From Armigeres subalbatus (taxonomy: Eukaryota; Arthropoda; Insecta; Diptera; Culicidae), in assembly GCF_024139115.2 (NCBI RefSeq), contig NC_085140.1:436999260-437063259 (forward strand): a stretch of 64,000 nt of DNA. Reading direction: 5' to 3'. A program made the position numbers and the translations under genes. The first letter of the stretch is position 1, and the number at the start of each line of letters is the position of its first letter. Shown in pieces: positions 33,750 through 46,602 of this stretch. Under the pieces are notes generated by a model. The model searched no databases and was not told where the DNA came from. It saw only the letters and a list, made by a program, of their open reading frames with translations.

Positions 33750-36700
33750 CAAGACTCTGAAGACGACCACACAGTTGTGGTCGAAATACGTATCTGCAAA
33801 GATTCGAAAATAATTGGTGGAATTAATTGGAGAGTACTTAACTCGTCTCAGACGGTTTAGTATGTTTGTTGATTGATCTTTGATACCTACATAACAATTA
33901 TTTCATGAAAAGCTTAATTTTCACAACAAAGGCAATATTTCATCCATATGAAACATACAACCGCCAAAAAAAAGTATTCCTCCTAAAAGTGAGATGATTT
34001 TTTTTTCATTTTACTGGGGTAAATATTTCATTCATATGAAAAATATAAACGCCCAGAAAAGTGATCCCCCTAAAAGTAAGAAGGATTTTTTCCATTTTGA
34101 ACATACGAGGTTTGTGTCGTCACAAAAGTTGTAGCAATACTTTTTCTGAAAAACTTTGTAGAAGACACCAAGCTTGTAATTCCATTCATTTTGGAGATAT
34201 ATTACTATTTATGCCTACAAATTTTGAACATGTTCATCATATAAGCATACATACAGGCATATGGAGACACATGGTCATTGTCTCATCAACTCCTAGAAAC
34301 TAAACTTTTAGTGCATTTTAAACCATTCTCACCTATACTAAACACATATGCATTGTTATGGCCTTTAAAACCCGTGAAGTTTGATACCCATATTGATATA
34401 GTAATGAAAAACATAATTATGGTCGCTTTGTTCAGAACCGGTTTCACGGATTTCACGGAAACGACCATATCTTGGGTGTTAAATGCCCCCATTCAAAAGG
34501 GAAGCAACGCACAACTATCAACTTTATTATTTCACGCATCCTGGGATAAAAAATAATACAGTTGTGCGTTGCTTCCAAATTGGGTGCGGTGCCCTTAAAA
34601 ACGCAAGTTCCTTTTAATTTTGATCCGGGAGGCTTGTCCTCAAATTAATTCTTATTTTAAAAAGTTACCTTGCAAGTATTTTTTAAATAATACCTTTTTG
34701 AAACATACTGCACAATGTGTTCCAGCAGAATCGTTCGATAGATGTTGGAAAAATATAACAAAGTATTGCATCAAGTAGAATGGAGATTAGCGTTATATAA
34801 TAATTGCTGACTCGCTAAAAGGAAAGAAAATGTATTTTGAGATAAATTAACTCAGATCCACCAGAAGTATATGGGAGAAACTGAATTCTGTCAAGCAGTG
34901 GTCTAACAAAATAGCAAAGCAACCGATGATAAATTGAAAACAATCTTGTCAATGTGATTATTGCGCAAATGGGGTGTTCGTGTAATGGATAAATTTACAT
35001 TATTTTTTCCTTAATGATCCACTAGTTCTAAGTTATGCTACTTATTTGCCTCCAATTTGACAGTATGTTTTGATTTTTTGATATATTCTTCAACAAGAGC
35101 ACTGTCTCTCAATTAAATCTACAAATTTTTGTGGAAGTTTTATGGCGGCAATCTCAAAATCGTTCTTACTTGACGAAGAGCACCATAAAACTTTCTTAAA
35201 ACTACATGGTTTCAGCTGGGAGAAGTATCCTTCAATTTATTAAAATAAACAGGAGCATCACTCAAAATCATTATAAGGGAATGAAGTTTTGAGGTAAATT
35301 TTATTACAGATTATGCAATCCGTTCATAGAACTGTAATAAAACTAGTATAAATCTAAATAGAATTCAAAATGTTACTTGGGCCCGCATTCCGATTCGAAG
35401 ACGCCTCTGTCATCACTTGGTAACGGTTTTGTCGCGTGCGGAGGTACTTCGAACCGTAGCTGTTAAGCTGTTAGTGTCGCGGCCTGCTAGGGTTGAGTGA
35501 TTTACTGCAACCCGTTCGGGAAAAAGAATGCGAGCAAAACAAAGAGCAATTCGTTCAAGTCTGTGTAGTGGACCTCTATTTATGGACCACTACGGCTAGT
35601 AGTATGACTAAGTATAGTTGCAAAAAAAAAAAAAAACGGTGGTCATCTTGAGCGAATAAACATTACGTTTTAATGGCCGGATTTCATGTTCGGTTGCAGT
35701 TTAATGGTATTACCTAGATCCGCCCCGATGCCGGGTTTGTTTTGTTTTGTGTCTTCTATACAAGGAGAAGAGGACCAGCTTCTGAAGACGGTTGTACCCA
35801 CTAACCAGAGTGTATAAAAAGATTCCGACAACGTAACGGTGCATTCATAAAAGGCGTTTTTGTCGTTTCTGTTACTGAAGGAAACAAGCAATAATGACAT
35901 GTGCTTCTGATTTTAATGGGTAGGATGAATTGAGAATTCAGAGGAAGTATGTGGTAAATTAATGAAGGGAAACGCAGTTACTGTTGACTTGGTCAAACGA
36001 TTAACGATCGGCAATTTTCAACTTCATGATGATGGATTGCTAAGGATTAGTGAACTTGCAAGGCGATACAGTTTATGCTATATATATTACTGGAATATTG
36101 TTTTTATAGACATTTAATTGAATTTAAAGTAATTCAAAACAATTATTGCGAAAAAAATAAAAAGTTAACAATTTTATTTTTTCCAGATTACAGAAGTAAG
36201 CAAAATAGCTACTTCGATTCAGGTTGAATTGCTTTTGGCGTGGGGCCGAAAACTTCGACGCCAATGCCGACGTCATGATGCCAGGCATAGTATAAACACG
36301 AATTTCCGCCCAAAACGTTGTCCTGTTCTTTCCTAGGAGGTAACCTCAAACTTATGGCCGGGAATGTATTCTACAGACAACAATGGCAATTTGTAATCTT
36401 TCTGCTATCTGTGCGATTTTTCCCAAGAAACCAACTTGATTGGAAGTCGTCAAGCCCATATCGTTCGATGAAACGGAAGCGATACTAATTACGCATGCAT
36501 TTCACAAGCACTTTTATTGTCGGCCGTTTCTTCTGTCAGCGAGGCATATAAGGGACATTTTCGCTTTCTGTATGAACAAGCAGAAAACTGAGCTGGAACT
36601 AACTGACTGACACCGAGGCCACAATTGATTCGCGAAGTTCACACCGGCAGCCGTCGTCGTTCTCGCCGTTGTTGCCTTGATCGGGGACGGGCCAATATCC

Positions 36701-37942
36701 GCCATCGATCTGCTGACGTGCTGGGTTCTTTGCGCTATGCTGAATATCGTAAGACGTCGGTTTCATTTTTTTTTGGGTTAACCGTCTGCAGCGAAGCAAC
36801 GAAATTCGATAGCGTCAAGCAGACTGGTCCGGCAAAGGTTTGCGTAAACAATTTCGTAGGATCACCCCATACTTGTTTTAAAAATAATTAGTCGAAAAAG
36901 GCTGGTCAACCATGCTGAGGAATGAAGATTGCAATCGTTTACAAATAACTGTGAAAGTTTTGAAACATCGCTGCGTTGAACGTTGGCCTAAAAGATATTA
37001 ATAACTTTGCGATGACATTTAATTTGTAACGTATTTCTGCCATTTAGTTATCAAGGCTCAATCAAAATTTAGCGGACTTTTTGGTCCTCATAAGTGCACC
37101 TCTCGCAGGCTTCAGATGACGAGGAATCCGGAACAGCTCACACGTTTATCACATTGCTTGCTAAAAATAGCCTCCGCGTGGAGCCGCCCTGAATTCCTTT
37201 CCTTCGTCAAGGTGGCGCTTAATGGGTATGCCGCATTGATGACATGTCGCTGCCGCGACGTCGTCGTACCGTTCGATGCTCTGAAGCATTGGTGAAATCC
37301 GTTATCTTGAACGCGACAACTTGATGATTATCAAGCAGGTGATCAATCATGTTGGCCCGCATATGGATACGAATATGGGTTGCGAATGGTCATCGTCAAC
37401 CTGCGATCAAAATAGAATGATGCTCAAAAGAAAGTTCGCGTGATTCAGCTGCCAATCCGATCATATATAATAAACCAGATGAGCAACTAAATAGACACGA
37501 GCAGAGCTGCTCCAGTCGAGGCGCCTGGTCTGTGGGATTTTTTAAGGTGTGACTCGATTGGTAGCAACATATCTGTCATCAATCATCACACCCAGATGCG
37601 TTGTCACTATTGTTCGCAAATTGGAAATCTTCGACAAAACCTTGTTAGAACCATATTGATGAGACTATGTTGTACTAAATATTTCATTGATTCCCACAAT
37701 TTTATCAGACATTTGATTAGGACAATTTTAAAAAAATATTTTCTTTTCTTCAATACTCAGATGCATAAAATTTGATACATAAACTAAATTGACACCACTG
37801 TGGTCAGTCGGTGGCTGTAAACCTGTCATCGAAGATCCTACTTATCCTGCAATCGTTTGTGTGTTGACAGGGTTAATGTGCTAATCCTTAATCAGTTTTC
37901 AGCACCTTTTCATATTATACATTTATTTTTAGACATTTATTG
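33750..37942. other. Long stretch without a recognised gene
   Basis: Mostly AT-rich. TATA-like sequences occur (for example 36547-36553 and 37466-37475) but no convincing coding exon follows. A frame at 36629-36781 is hydrophobic but lacks an ATG. This is downstream (3') of NOS. Confidence 0.35.
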
Positions 37943-38195
37943 CACAGAGAAACAGACGTCTCACTCTACACATGTTCCATCGTTGATCTTTTAAATTGTG
38001 GATTCCATTTTTTGTAGGTGGTCGATCGGCCACCGATGGCGCTTCCATCGGTTTTGCTTGTGTTTGACGTTTGCTCACTACCCCCACCTGGTTGCCGCTT
38101 GTCCACCTACAGTGCATTTAGCATTGGGCGGTAATGTTTCCGTAATGATGATTTTGATTGGATTTTGTTCTAAGTGAGACGTCTGTTTCTCTGTG
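37943..38195. mobile_element. MITE with CACAGAGAAACAGACGTCTC ends and 7-bp duplication
   Basis: 253 bp with perfect 22-bp terminal inverted repeats and the direct repeat TTTATTG on both sides (37936-37942, 38196-38202). The first bases and duplication length match the element at 1947-2209, so the two look like one broader family. Non-coding. Confidence 0.85.
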
Positions 38196-38202
38196 TTTAT
38201 TG

Positions 38203-39235
38203 TTTTAATTTACGTGCATATACCTACATGTGGATTTGATTGGTTTGAGATTTGATTGCAAGTTGTTAATTGCTTTAAAAAACTTTTTTTATCTAAAACT
38301 TTCTGGTCTGGTCTTGTTTGCTTAGTAGCCGAAGCTTTCTATCGCGGAGCGAATAAAGACCCCAGCATTCAATAGCAATATCCTTGCAATCAATGACCGT
38401 CGAGCTGCTCATAAATGCTGTTGAGTTGAGTCACTCTGGTGCAATTTTTCGATCAGAAACGGAATGGAGTGGGTGCCATCGAGGCCATATTTTACTTAAC
38501 TAATTTTAACTGTAAACCTGGTGCAAACATACCCATCAATCAAACTAACATCGATGACGGGCGACAAGGTAAACTGAATGGGCTGGGACGGTGCGATCTT
38601 ATCCGTCCATCGCATCGGTCGGTCGGCCTGGTGGCGCCAGTAAGGTGCTATCCCGTGCAAATCGTGCAAATTCCAGCGCGCGCGGCTTTAATTGCCCTTC
38701 TCTGTTCTCTCGTTGTAATCGTTTTCTCGGACTAGAAAATTATTAGCATCTTCTTCCTGTGATTTTTATATGGCGCAGCATTCCTGTCAGAGGGTTCGCG
38801 GTTGATGGACAAATTAATGTTTTTCCAAGGGTTGAATGCTTGCTTATCCTAGTGTGATACTCTGCAAAAAACAAATCACGGGTGGTTATCGCAAACCAAA
38901 ATTAGTGCCACATTATACCTAATCGTCTATGGAAAAAAACCCAAAAAAAATATATTTCGAAAATTCGAAAGCTTTGGTAGCACTTGGTTATTGAGCAATT
39001 CTCTTTAAAATCGATGGTCGATTTATATTTGATTTCGTTGAAATTTTGCATATACATTATTTCTGATCAAATATTATGCGTCTCGAGGAAAACACAAATA
39101 TTGCGGATTCCTGCTGGTTGCCTCTCAGGTAATCGCAACAGCCACTAAATACAACAGAGTCAATATCCATCTTCCCCATCGTATGCACTTGCCATGAAAA
39201 ACACTCTCTATTCGCTTTGACGTAGCCGCGCTGTT
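38203..39235. other. Non-coding stretch
   Basis: No gene recognised. The 38439-38735 open frame has no known domain. Confidence 0.35.
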
Positions 39236-39745
39236 GCCTGAAGTGAGTAGTGAGAATTGCGAAGTTAGGATTGAGAAGCGAGTTGTGAAAAGTGAGTTTA
39301 GTGAGAAGCAAGAAGTGTGAGAAGCGAGAAGTGAAAAATAAGAAGTGAGAGGTAAAAAAGAAGAAGTGAGAAATGGAAAATGAGAAGTGTGGACCAAGCA
39401 GTGAGAATTGTGAAATGAGAAGTAAGGCGCTACAAGTGAGATGTGGAAATTAAAAATTTGCGAAAAATTTATCCTTATTTCTTCCAACTTTCTTCTTCCT
39501 TTTTTGCTCTTTCTTTTTTTTTATCCTTATATTTCTTTTTACTTCTATTTCGTTTTTCTTCTTACTTTTTCCTTCTTCCATTTCTTTTTTTATCTTCCTT
39601 CTTTTTTCTTCCTTCCTCTTTCTTATTTGTCTTTTCTAATAGAGAATTTTTTTTCTCTCTTTTTCTTTCATCCTCCAACATTATTCTTTCTCTTCCCTCT
39701 TCCTTTATAAATATTCTTTCTCTTTTCTTCCTTTTTTTCACACAC
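39236..39745. repeat. Purine-rich minisatellite followed by a pyrimidine tract
   Basis: 39236-39440 is made of GTGAGAAGTGAG-type units (almost all purine and T on the plus strand). 39465-39745 is about 280 bases of nearly pure C/T. The switch in strand composition is abrupt. Phe/Ser/Leu-rich frames across the T/C tract are artefacts. Confidence 0.75.
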
Positions 39746-42466
39746 ATAAATTTAAAAAAAAAAACTCTTTCATAAAGTAAATAATTTAAAAAAAGCTGGT
39801 TAAGTGTATTTCTTTTATCATTTTCCAAATTGAATCCAGATTCGTATAGCTGCACTCACCTCTTTTCTCCTCTACTCAAATCCGTCCTGTGATAATTGGT
39901 GAAAATGGTGAGATGATTTCGGTAATTTGTTGCAGAACGCAATAAAATGACGGTGTTCACTTTTGTGGATAAGTTCAATCAAAAATTTATTTCCCATATT
40001 TTACAATGTTAAGTTCACGATAAACTGGTGGAAGATTATGTTATTCCTTGTGCTTTTTGAGAGATAGAGAGTGTTTACATATTTACAATCGTTCCGGTTG
40101 TTGTAGAATTGATGAATCACTTGCATCTAACAATTATGTAAAAGCTTTAAATAGGATCTTCGTTATACATATTTATCAACAATGCTTTGAATATAAATGC
40201 CTTTAAGAAGTCGATTCGAAAATAGATCACATCTAGAATTAAAAGTCTTCTCGATTAAGATTTGTTTCGTAATAATGACTTTTTTTAAATTGTGTAAAAC
40301 GGTAGGTTGATAGAATGATATTTTATCTATTATAACAGTACATCATATTATTACAATTGATAAAAATGTGATATCGTTTTCACTACTTGAAACTGACTCA
40401 ATATGTTTCTTAAACCTTTTCCATCAATTTTAATGGCTCGACCGATTCTTATTTATGGTCTATTTTTTCAAAGAAACCATGTTTTTATACGCCTCTTGCT
40501 TTTTATATGATTTTAAACAAAAAAAATCCTAAAAGTGCTGTTTTCAATTTTAGTTCATTTGCCCAATTTTGGACCAACATCAGGCCAGTCCTTCAAGCTT
40601 CATGTCTTCTTTAAAAAAAACAAATCTTACAATAATTGTATGAAACCATGGCATATACAATTCTGCTTGTTAAAACCTTACAGGAAATGTAAGCTTTTTG
40701 TACAGATACTGTATTGAAATAATAGAAAATTGTTAGATTTCAAAACAATGTTTGTAATAAAATCTTTCAAAATTATATATGCCAACATTTTAAACAGTTT
40801 CATTTATGTTCTGTATTAAAATCTGCTATCCGCTGGATGGGTGTTGAGTGTCCAAAAAATATGTAAAAACAAAAACGAGATAAAGTTTTTGACCCGTTGG
40901 AACAGCATAAAAAAGAATATGCGATCTCTCAAATCATTGATCTGAGAAATGAGATTAGAGAGAAACCGTCGATATACATAACTATAAAAAAAATCTTCAA
41001 AGTTATTTGTAAAGATGACATCATTTTCAGTTTTACTCTGTTTGAAAAAGTGGGGTGCCCCACGTCTAGTTCCTCCAGTGGTAAATTAGATTCTATTGAA
41101 TTGGTCGATCATATCAGCAGATTGAAATTGATGTTAGTAGGAAAAACTCCTTCAGCTCAAACACGAAATAGGTAAAACAATAATGGCCTAAAATAATAAT
41201 TTTCATTCCTCTTTCCCTAGTGAATTTTAAGTAGTGAAAAGATGAGTGTACTTGTGTTCCATGACGTTTCATTTGATTCACCTAATTATTACAATATTTA
41301 AAAGCCAGCTTTTGTTGCTTAATAAGTTCTGATCTTATGCATATTTTACATTATATGATTCATGGTTTGCCAATCATGTCGGTTTAGCAGCAAATGGCTC
41401 ATTATTTACAATAACTTCATTCATTGGATTAACTTAGTAATACTGTGGTAAATCCTAGGATATTGGTACTTTATATAAAAGAAATGAAACTGCAACATTT
41501 GGTCGATTTAGATAGCTTTGTTGAGTGATAGTTTTGCATATAGAACTTCAAGCTGAGTAGAAGGAAATTAAGTAAATAAAATAGATAAAAAAACATTTCG
41601 ATCAGCATTTTTTAAACTCTAATAGAAAGGAATAAAATGTTTTGGTTACGATATTTTCAACAATGTATTTTTCGTAAATAAAATAAATAGCTTATAGTCT
41701 TGTTGTGTGACAGACATTTTTATAGTTCTAGAAAAAAAGTTTTTCTCTAAAGAATTTAATCGTAAACTTAATTTATTGATATGTTTCGCATAGATGCACA
41801 TTTGATTACTGCATAAGTTACAGATAAGATTTTTTTTCAAAAAAGCATCGCAAAAAAATGTCATTCGAAATATGAATCAAAATCTTTCAATGTTTCAATG
41901 CCTGGTGCAGTGATTTGATGTATTTCCCTTTCCCTTAACAAATGTGTTCGCGATGAATCGCGATTTTTATTATGTTACTGTGCTATAGGCGAAGAGCTAT
42001 TTGTTTGAACCACGATAACAGTAAATATAGAGTTGTATCAAATTGATGAGGTAAGTGATGACTTTTAAATATGTTTAAAACGCTTCGGAATTCAGGAAAG
42101 GTCGCCTACAATGCTTCCATCTCAGCCACGAATTCAATGCAACAAAAAAAGAAAAATAGCATTATTTCTTTCTTCAGATTTGTAGATTTTGAATTCGTGC
42201 GGTTATTCAAACATTGGTTTAGGCGTTTCCCCTTAAGTACAAGTGATTAGGAAATTGATTCCATGAAATTTTTAAACAAGCGGATTCTCAATCTACAAGT
42301 TGGCGTTTATAAACTAGATATCCATCGCAAAAGTGAACGAATTATGTTTTAAGCATCTTATGCGTATTGACCTCGTATGACTCGTATTCAATTTCCATGC
42401 TTTGATCGGTTTGTTTCATCTCTCGGATAGCACACCATTCAACGAATTGCCGTAGGTTGTGGCAAA
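39746..42466. other. AT-rich stretch including the probable NOS 3' UTR
   Basis: No gene recognised. On the minus strand the NOS stop codon is at 42467. The first AATAAA-type signal I noticed downstream is at 41772-41777, about 690 bp away. Its use as the polyadenylation site is a guess. Confidence 0.35.
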
Positions 42467-42577
42467 TTACGACGGCTGCGATGCCATCCGAATACGAGCC
42501 GTGGCACGTGACTTGTTGTGCACTTCCGCCGTCCGCAAGGTGATTCCGAAAATGTCTTCGTGGTAGCGGTTTTCGTC
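42467..42577 (-). CDS. NOS: Nitric oxide synthase, terminal exon
   Basis: Encodes the last 36 residues of NOS plus a TAA stop. An acceptor CCCACAG precedes [16 protein letters not shown], the highly conserved C-terminal block that follows the NADPH-binding domain in insect NOS. The exon continues [15 protein letters not shown] to the stop. The phase (0) and residue context join exactly to the exon ending MLSLR at 53443, so the intervening intron is 10,865 bp. The exon is short enough to be missed by open-frame methods. The conserved tail contributes to electron-transfer control in this enzyme family. Confidence 0.9.
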   Translation of the reverse strand, partial: DENRYHEDIFGITLRTAEVHNKSRATARIRMASQPS

Positions 42578-43939
42578 CTGTGGGAAAAAAATAAGAAACG
42601 ATATGATTCATTGATCGATTGTTTTCGATGAAGGCGGGAAGGTCGTCGCAAGTATGAGTGCAATGCCTCTGACCGGCCGGCGTGGCGGCGTCAGCTGATG
42701 TAACAACAACTGTATTAGGCTTGCAAACGATTCAATTCTACAAAGGGGTAGAATCGTTGGATAAACCAAAGGACGACGGTCAATGTGGAGTTCGCATGAT
42801 TTATGGAATGAGCAGAGGGTGCGCGGTGAGACTGAGCGCCATAAAACCAATTAATCGATGTAACGATCGATTGTTGTCCGTTTTTGAATGGCATATCCGT
42901 AAACAATAGCACCGGTATGTGTACACTGCAAGCTATAAGTCTGAATAACTCTTATGAAATATCATAAAATTAATCTGTATAAACTAAATTCTATAATAAA
43001 ACGTTCTATAGCAAGTTTAATTTCAAAACTTTTTTTTGGATAACAGATTCTTTTCAAATTTGTGATCACTAATGTTAGCGTAGGTAAACAATTAAGCACT
43101 CTTCCTTTGATAACTAAGAAATAAATATGATGATCCAATTCTTTGAAAAATATGCGACATGAAAAATGTTCACTTTGTAGCCGCAATCTTATGGCCGAGA
43201 GTGTTGGAAGATATATTAACAGGTTCCAGGTACGATCGTATCACAGCACTCGCGCGTCAATCAGAGCGCTTTTGGTAATTAAACTTGGGATTCCATACGT
43301 GACTGAGATTGAGAACTGATTGTGGCCTACCGGCGTATGGTGACTATGGGGTATCCTAAGGGAGGGCAAAACATAATTTTGCATATAAACAATAAAGAAC
43401 GATCCATAAAAAAAACGATCCGTAAATAACTTCTGAATGTTGCATAAAACGCTACCATAAATCCATAAAATAGTTCGGGAGTATCCATTAAGAATCATTC
43501 TATGATCCATAACTACGCTAAAATTTAGCAATTGATAGGAAAATATGTTCCTATAAACATGGTCAAGAAAAACAATAAAACACTTGCTATTTTTCCATGA
43601 CAAATGATCCACAAATCTTTGGAAAATGATCAAGTCAAAGAAAATTCAGGAGGTATTTAAAAAAAACTGTGACAGTTCAGGTCAACCGAGAAATTAATGA
43701 ATTCCAACCGTGTAAAAAAAAAACCTGGGTGTAATTCATCTGATTTTGAAGTAGACTAATATTAACAATGTTAAGTCATTAACGCTCTCGTATTTTACCT
43801 ACTTAGATTAGGGTGTCCCTAAATAAATAGTATTTTTGATCTATTTTTTTTGTTTTCGATTTTTTGAAAAATCGTCATCGGGTGACTTTTAGAGCTCAAA
43901 AATCGTGTACTATACACATGTGGAAGTGTTGACTTGACA
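42578..43939 (-). other. NOS last intron, proximal part
   Basis: Non-coding; several overlapping short frames on both strands at 42600-42910 but no domain. Confidence 0.4.
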
Positions 43940-44036
43940 AATGGATTGTGAGTGATTCGACTATGCGACAAATTTGGGAATCTCAGGCTCATTCAGTAGA
44001 CGCTAAGTTGCAAAAAAGGCCGATGGAGGTCCTTCG
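43940..44036 (+). mobile_element. tRNA-like tandem SINE unit, body part
   Basis: GGGAATCTCAGGCTCATTCAG and GGCCGATGGAGGTCCTTCGT match the body of the unit at 45418-45520. The unit is interrupted by the element starting at 44039 and its tRNA-like part resumes at 45344. Confidence 0.55.
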
Positions 44037-44130
44037 TACCCGGATAAAAAAGTACTATAGAATCAACAGTGTTAACAATTGAATTACCATATGTAAACAA
44101 TAGGAAAAATTGTTTCTTGATGGTTGCATA

Positions 44131-44704
44131 TCCAGTTTTCCGCGAGCGGTAATGGCCGCCAGCTTGCTTGCGGTTCAGTCTCTGATTTGACGTGTCTGGA
44201 GGTCAACTGCACCCAACGCTCCGAGCATTATGACCAATGTTGCATATAAGAAGGTGCTGATTCAGTGAATTCAAGCCTTTTTATATACCACATTGATCAA
44301 AATGGGCCCTCCTTAGCCGTGCGGTAAGACGCGCGACTACAAAGCAAGACCATGCTGAGGGTGGCTGGGTTCGATTCCCGGTGCCGGTCTAGGCAATTTT
44401 CGGATTGGAAATTGTCTCGATTTCCTTGGGCATAAAAGTATCATCGTGCTAGCCTCATGATATACGAATGCAAAAATGGTAACCTGGCTTAGAAACCTCG
44501 CAGTTAATAACTGTGGAAGTGCTTAATGAACACTAAGCTGCGAGGCGGCTCTGTCCCAGTGGCCAAGTGGAGATGTAATGCCAATAAGAAGAAGAAGATT
44601 GATCAAAATGCTCGAATGGTGGGTGCAGTTGACCTCCAGAAACGTCAAATCAGAGACTAACCCGCAGGCAAGTTGGCGGCCATTACCGCTCGCGGAAAAC
44701 TGGA
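44131..44704. mobile_element. TA-flanked fold-back MITE with about 80-bp inverted repeats
   Basis: TCCAGTTTTCCGCGAGCGGT at the left is mirrored at the right end. The arms stay similar for about 80 bp, through GATTTGACGT and GGAGGTCAACTGCACCC. TA flanks each end, as in Tc1/mariner-type MITEs. The middle is interrupted by a SINE with its own 13-bp duplication. Confidence 0.75.
44305..44597 (+). mobile_element. tRNA-derived SINE, full length, nested
   Basis: Complete head (CCTCCTTAGCCGTGCGGTAA), B box GGTTCGATTCC, body and AAG tail. Perfect 13-bp target duplication ATTGATCAAAATG at 44292-44304 and 44598-44610. Confidence 0.9.
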
Positions 44705-45343
44705 TATTGTATCACCACCGTGGATACAATACGTCAACATAGTTCTCTAATGTAACAATATTTACAATTGTTTTTGGAACGTTTTAGAAAAAAAATTTTC
44801 TGTCTTTATTATCGAGACTTTCAGCCCGAGGCGATGTTTTAGAACATAAGTCAATGATTATTGATAACTTTTCAAATTGCATATTAGCAATATGACAATA
44901 TTTACCCCATTGCGCTAAATATGCCTTCATTTTTCTTCAAATTTCATTGTTTCACCGTTCCACAATAAAATTTTAAGAAAAATGAAGGCCGTCATAGTTA
45001 AGAAATCCAATATCGTATTGTTTTACTATATAAATACAATTCAATCCAATGTAATTTGAACGGTGTTATTTTCGGGTATTTCAACAATATATATACAATA
45101 CACTCTATTGTTTGATAAAATAAAATGTATGAAAAAATCTCAGATTTTGTATAGTTACGATACTTAACAACCCGTACATTCTAATTCGAAAACTTCATTA
45201 GCTATTTAATGAATGGTTCATAACAATACATTCTAATGTATTTATATTATTTCATCTACAGTATAATCTATGGTCAGTTTATTGTTCTTGATAGTAATGT
45301 TACAATAAATTATATTGTTTTTCCATGATATTTTTTACCCGGG

Positions 45344-45595
45344 TAGTTTAGTTAGTTGAAGCACCAGTCTAGCGTACTGAGGGTCGTAGGTTCGAATCCC
45401 ATCGAAGGCAAAGTGGAAAATTCTTCACGAGCGAAAACGAGCTCGAGATTCCCAAATTGGGCGCATAGTCAAATCACTCGTTCAGTAGCCGCTAGGTTGC
45501 GAAGGCCGACGGAGGTCCTTCGTAGCTTAGTTGGTTAAAGCACCAGTCTAGCGTACTGTAGGGTCATGGGTTCGAGTCCCATCAAAAGGAAAATG
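45344..45595 (+). mobile_element. Tandem tRNA-like SINE units, 179-bp spacing
   Basis: Two tRNA-like heads, TAGTTTAGTTAGTTGAAGCA at 45344 and TAGCTTAGTTGGTTAAAGCA at 45523. Each is followed by CCAGTCTAGCGTACTG and a B box (GGTTCGAATCC, GGTTCGAGTCC). The anticodon-loop position reads AGC, but the arms are imperfect, so these are more likely SINE heads than functional tRNA genes. Confidence 0.6.
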
Positions 45596-45929
45596 GTTAC
45601 CTCCAATACATTTACCAAATCAATATCTTCCACAAAACGTACATATCCACATATGAGTTTTCATAACATTGTAAATTAACGTCCAAGTCGGGTGGTTTAA
45701 TCCCCGGAAATAGACAATTAACTTTGATTGAATTAAAATAAAATTAGGTGTCGACTATAGGGAAGCAGCTTCCTATTGTGGATTCCCAGGGGGTCTACTA
45801 TAATAGGGCGAATTCAGTTAGACTTTAAAATGTCAATTTCAACGAATAACGTCGTGTATTTGAGTGTTTTATGTATGTATCGTGAAGAAGAGATGCAGAA
45901 CTTGTTATTAGATATCAAGCGTTCAATTA

Positions 45930-46602
45930 CCCGTTTCGGTCTGATCTAGAAATTAAAATTGAATTAACCCGTGTAGGCTCATTTTTCGTCCGATTGCCAT
46001 GAAATTTTCAGGGAAGAAGCGTCATCATGTCTAGTTTTTGGTTTATTACTGTGCTTGTCTATCAAAATCATGGACTAAGACATGTCGCAAGATGGGTTCC
46101 GGTGCTAATCGAAATTTTCTGGTCCTCTGAGGGAACCAGGCTCCCGGGAACACTTCCGGACGTGGCCAATATGTCCAAAACTTCTCAAAAACTTCCGAAA
46201 CCATGAAGTTTGATATGTCGCAAGACTGGGTTTAACATCACTTGAAAAGTGTCCACTACTCCAGTGAACCAGGTTCCAGGAACATCCAGAACCATGTCCT
46301 GGTGATTGAATTGTATCAAAACTAACTTCTGATGCTGGTCAATGATGATTGACCACGTCTACATCAACAATCTGGTCACTTTCGTTTATTTATCAATGGT
46401 TTAAAAAAAATGACCCGTTTTTGACTGCACCTGACCCAGGAACCCCCTTGTTCCGGCAGAATTGGCACCATGGTCAAATAAAGTCATGTACCAAAAATAG
46501 CCATGATGACGCTTCTTCCCTGAAAATTTCATGGCAATCGGACAAAAAATGGGCCTACACGGGTTTTTTTCAATTTTCATTTCTTGGTCAGACCGAAACG
46601 GG
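45930..46602. mobile_element. Long-inverted-repeat element, TTA-flanked
   Basis: Arms of about 110 bp run inward from CCCGTTTCGGTCTGA on the left and its mirror on the right, including CCGATTGCCATGAAATTTTC and GAAGAAGCGTCATCATG. TTA lies on both sides (45927-45929, 46603-46605). The interior has internal CATGTCGCAAGA-type repeats and no coding capacity. Confidence 0.75.

Larger units (their letters stand above)
44039..45343. mobile_element. CCCGGATAAAAA-ended element, copy 2
   Basis: Starts CCCGGATAAAAAA and ends TTTTTTACCCGGG, flanked by TA on both sides (44037-44038, 45344-45345). Interior rich in ATTGT/ACAAT, as in copy 1 (1035-3369). It splits a tRNA-like SINE and itself contains the element at 44131-44704. 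No coding capacity. Confidence 0.65.

Noticed and set aside
36629..36781. Hydrophobic frame (KFTPAAVVVLAVVALIGDG) resembling a signal peptide, with a TATA-like sequence about 80 bp upstream
   Set aside because: No ATG in frame, no good splice acceptor, and the frame ends after about 50 codons. Worth noting only if transcripts map here.
39441..39775. Phe/Leu/Ser-rich membrane-like frames
   Set aside because: Translation of a C/T tract; composition alone explains it.
45523..45595. Possible tRNA-Ala(AGC) gene
   Set aside because: Acceptor and anticodon stems pair poorly and the unit is repeated with a SINE-like body; better read as a tRNA-derived repeat.
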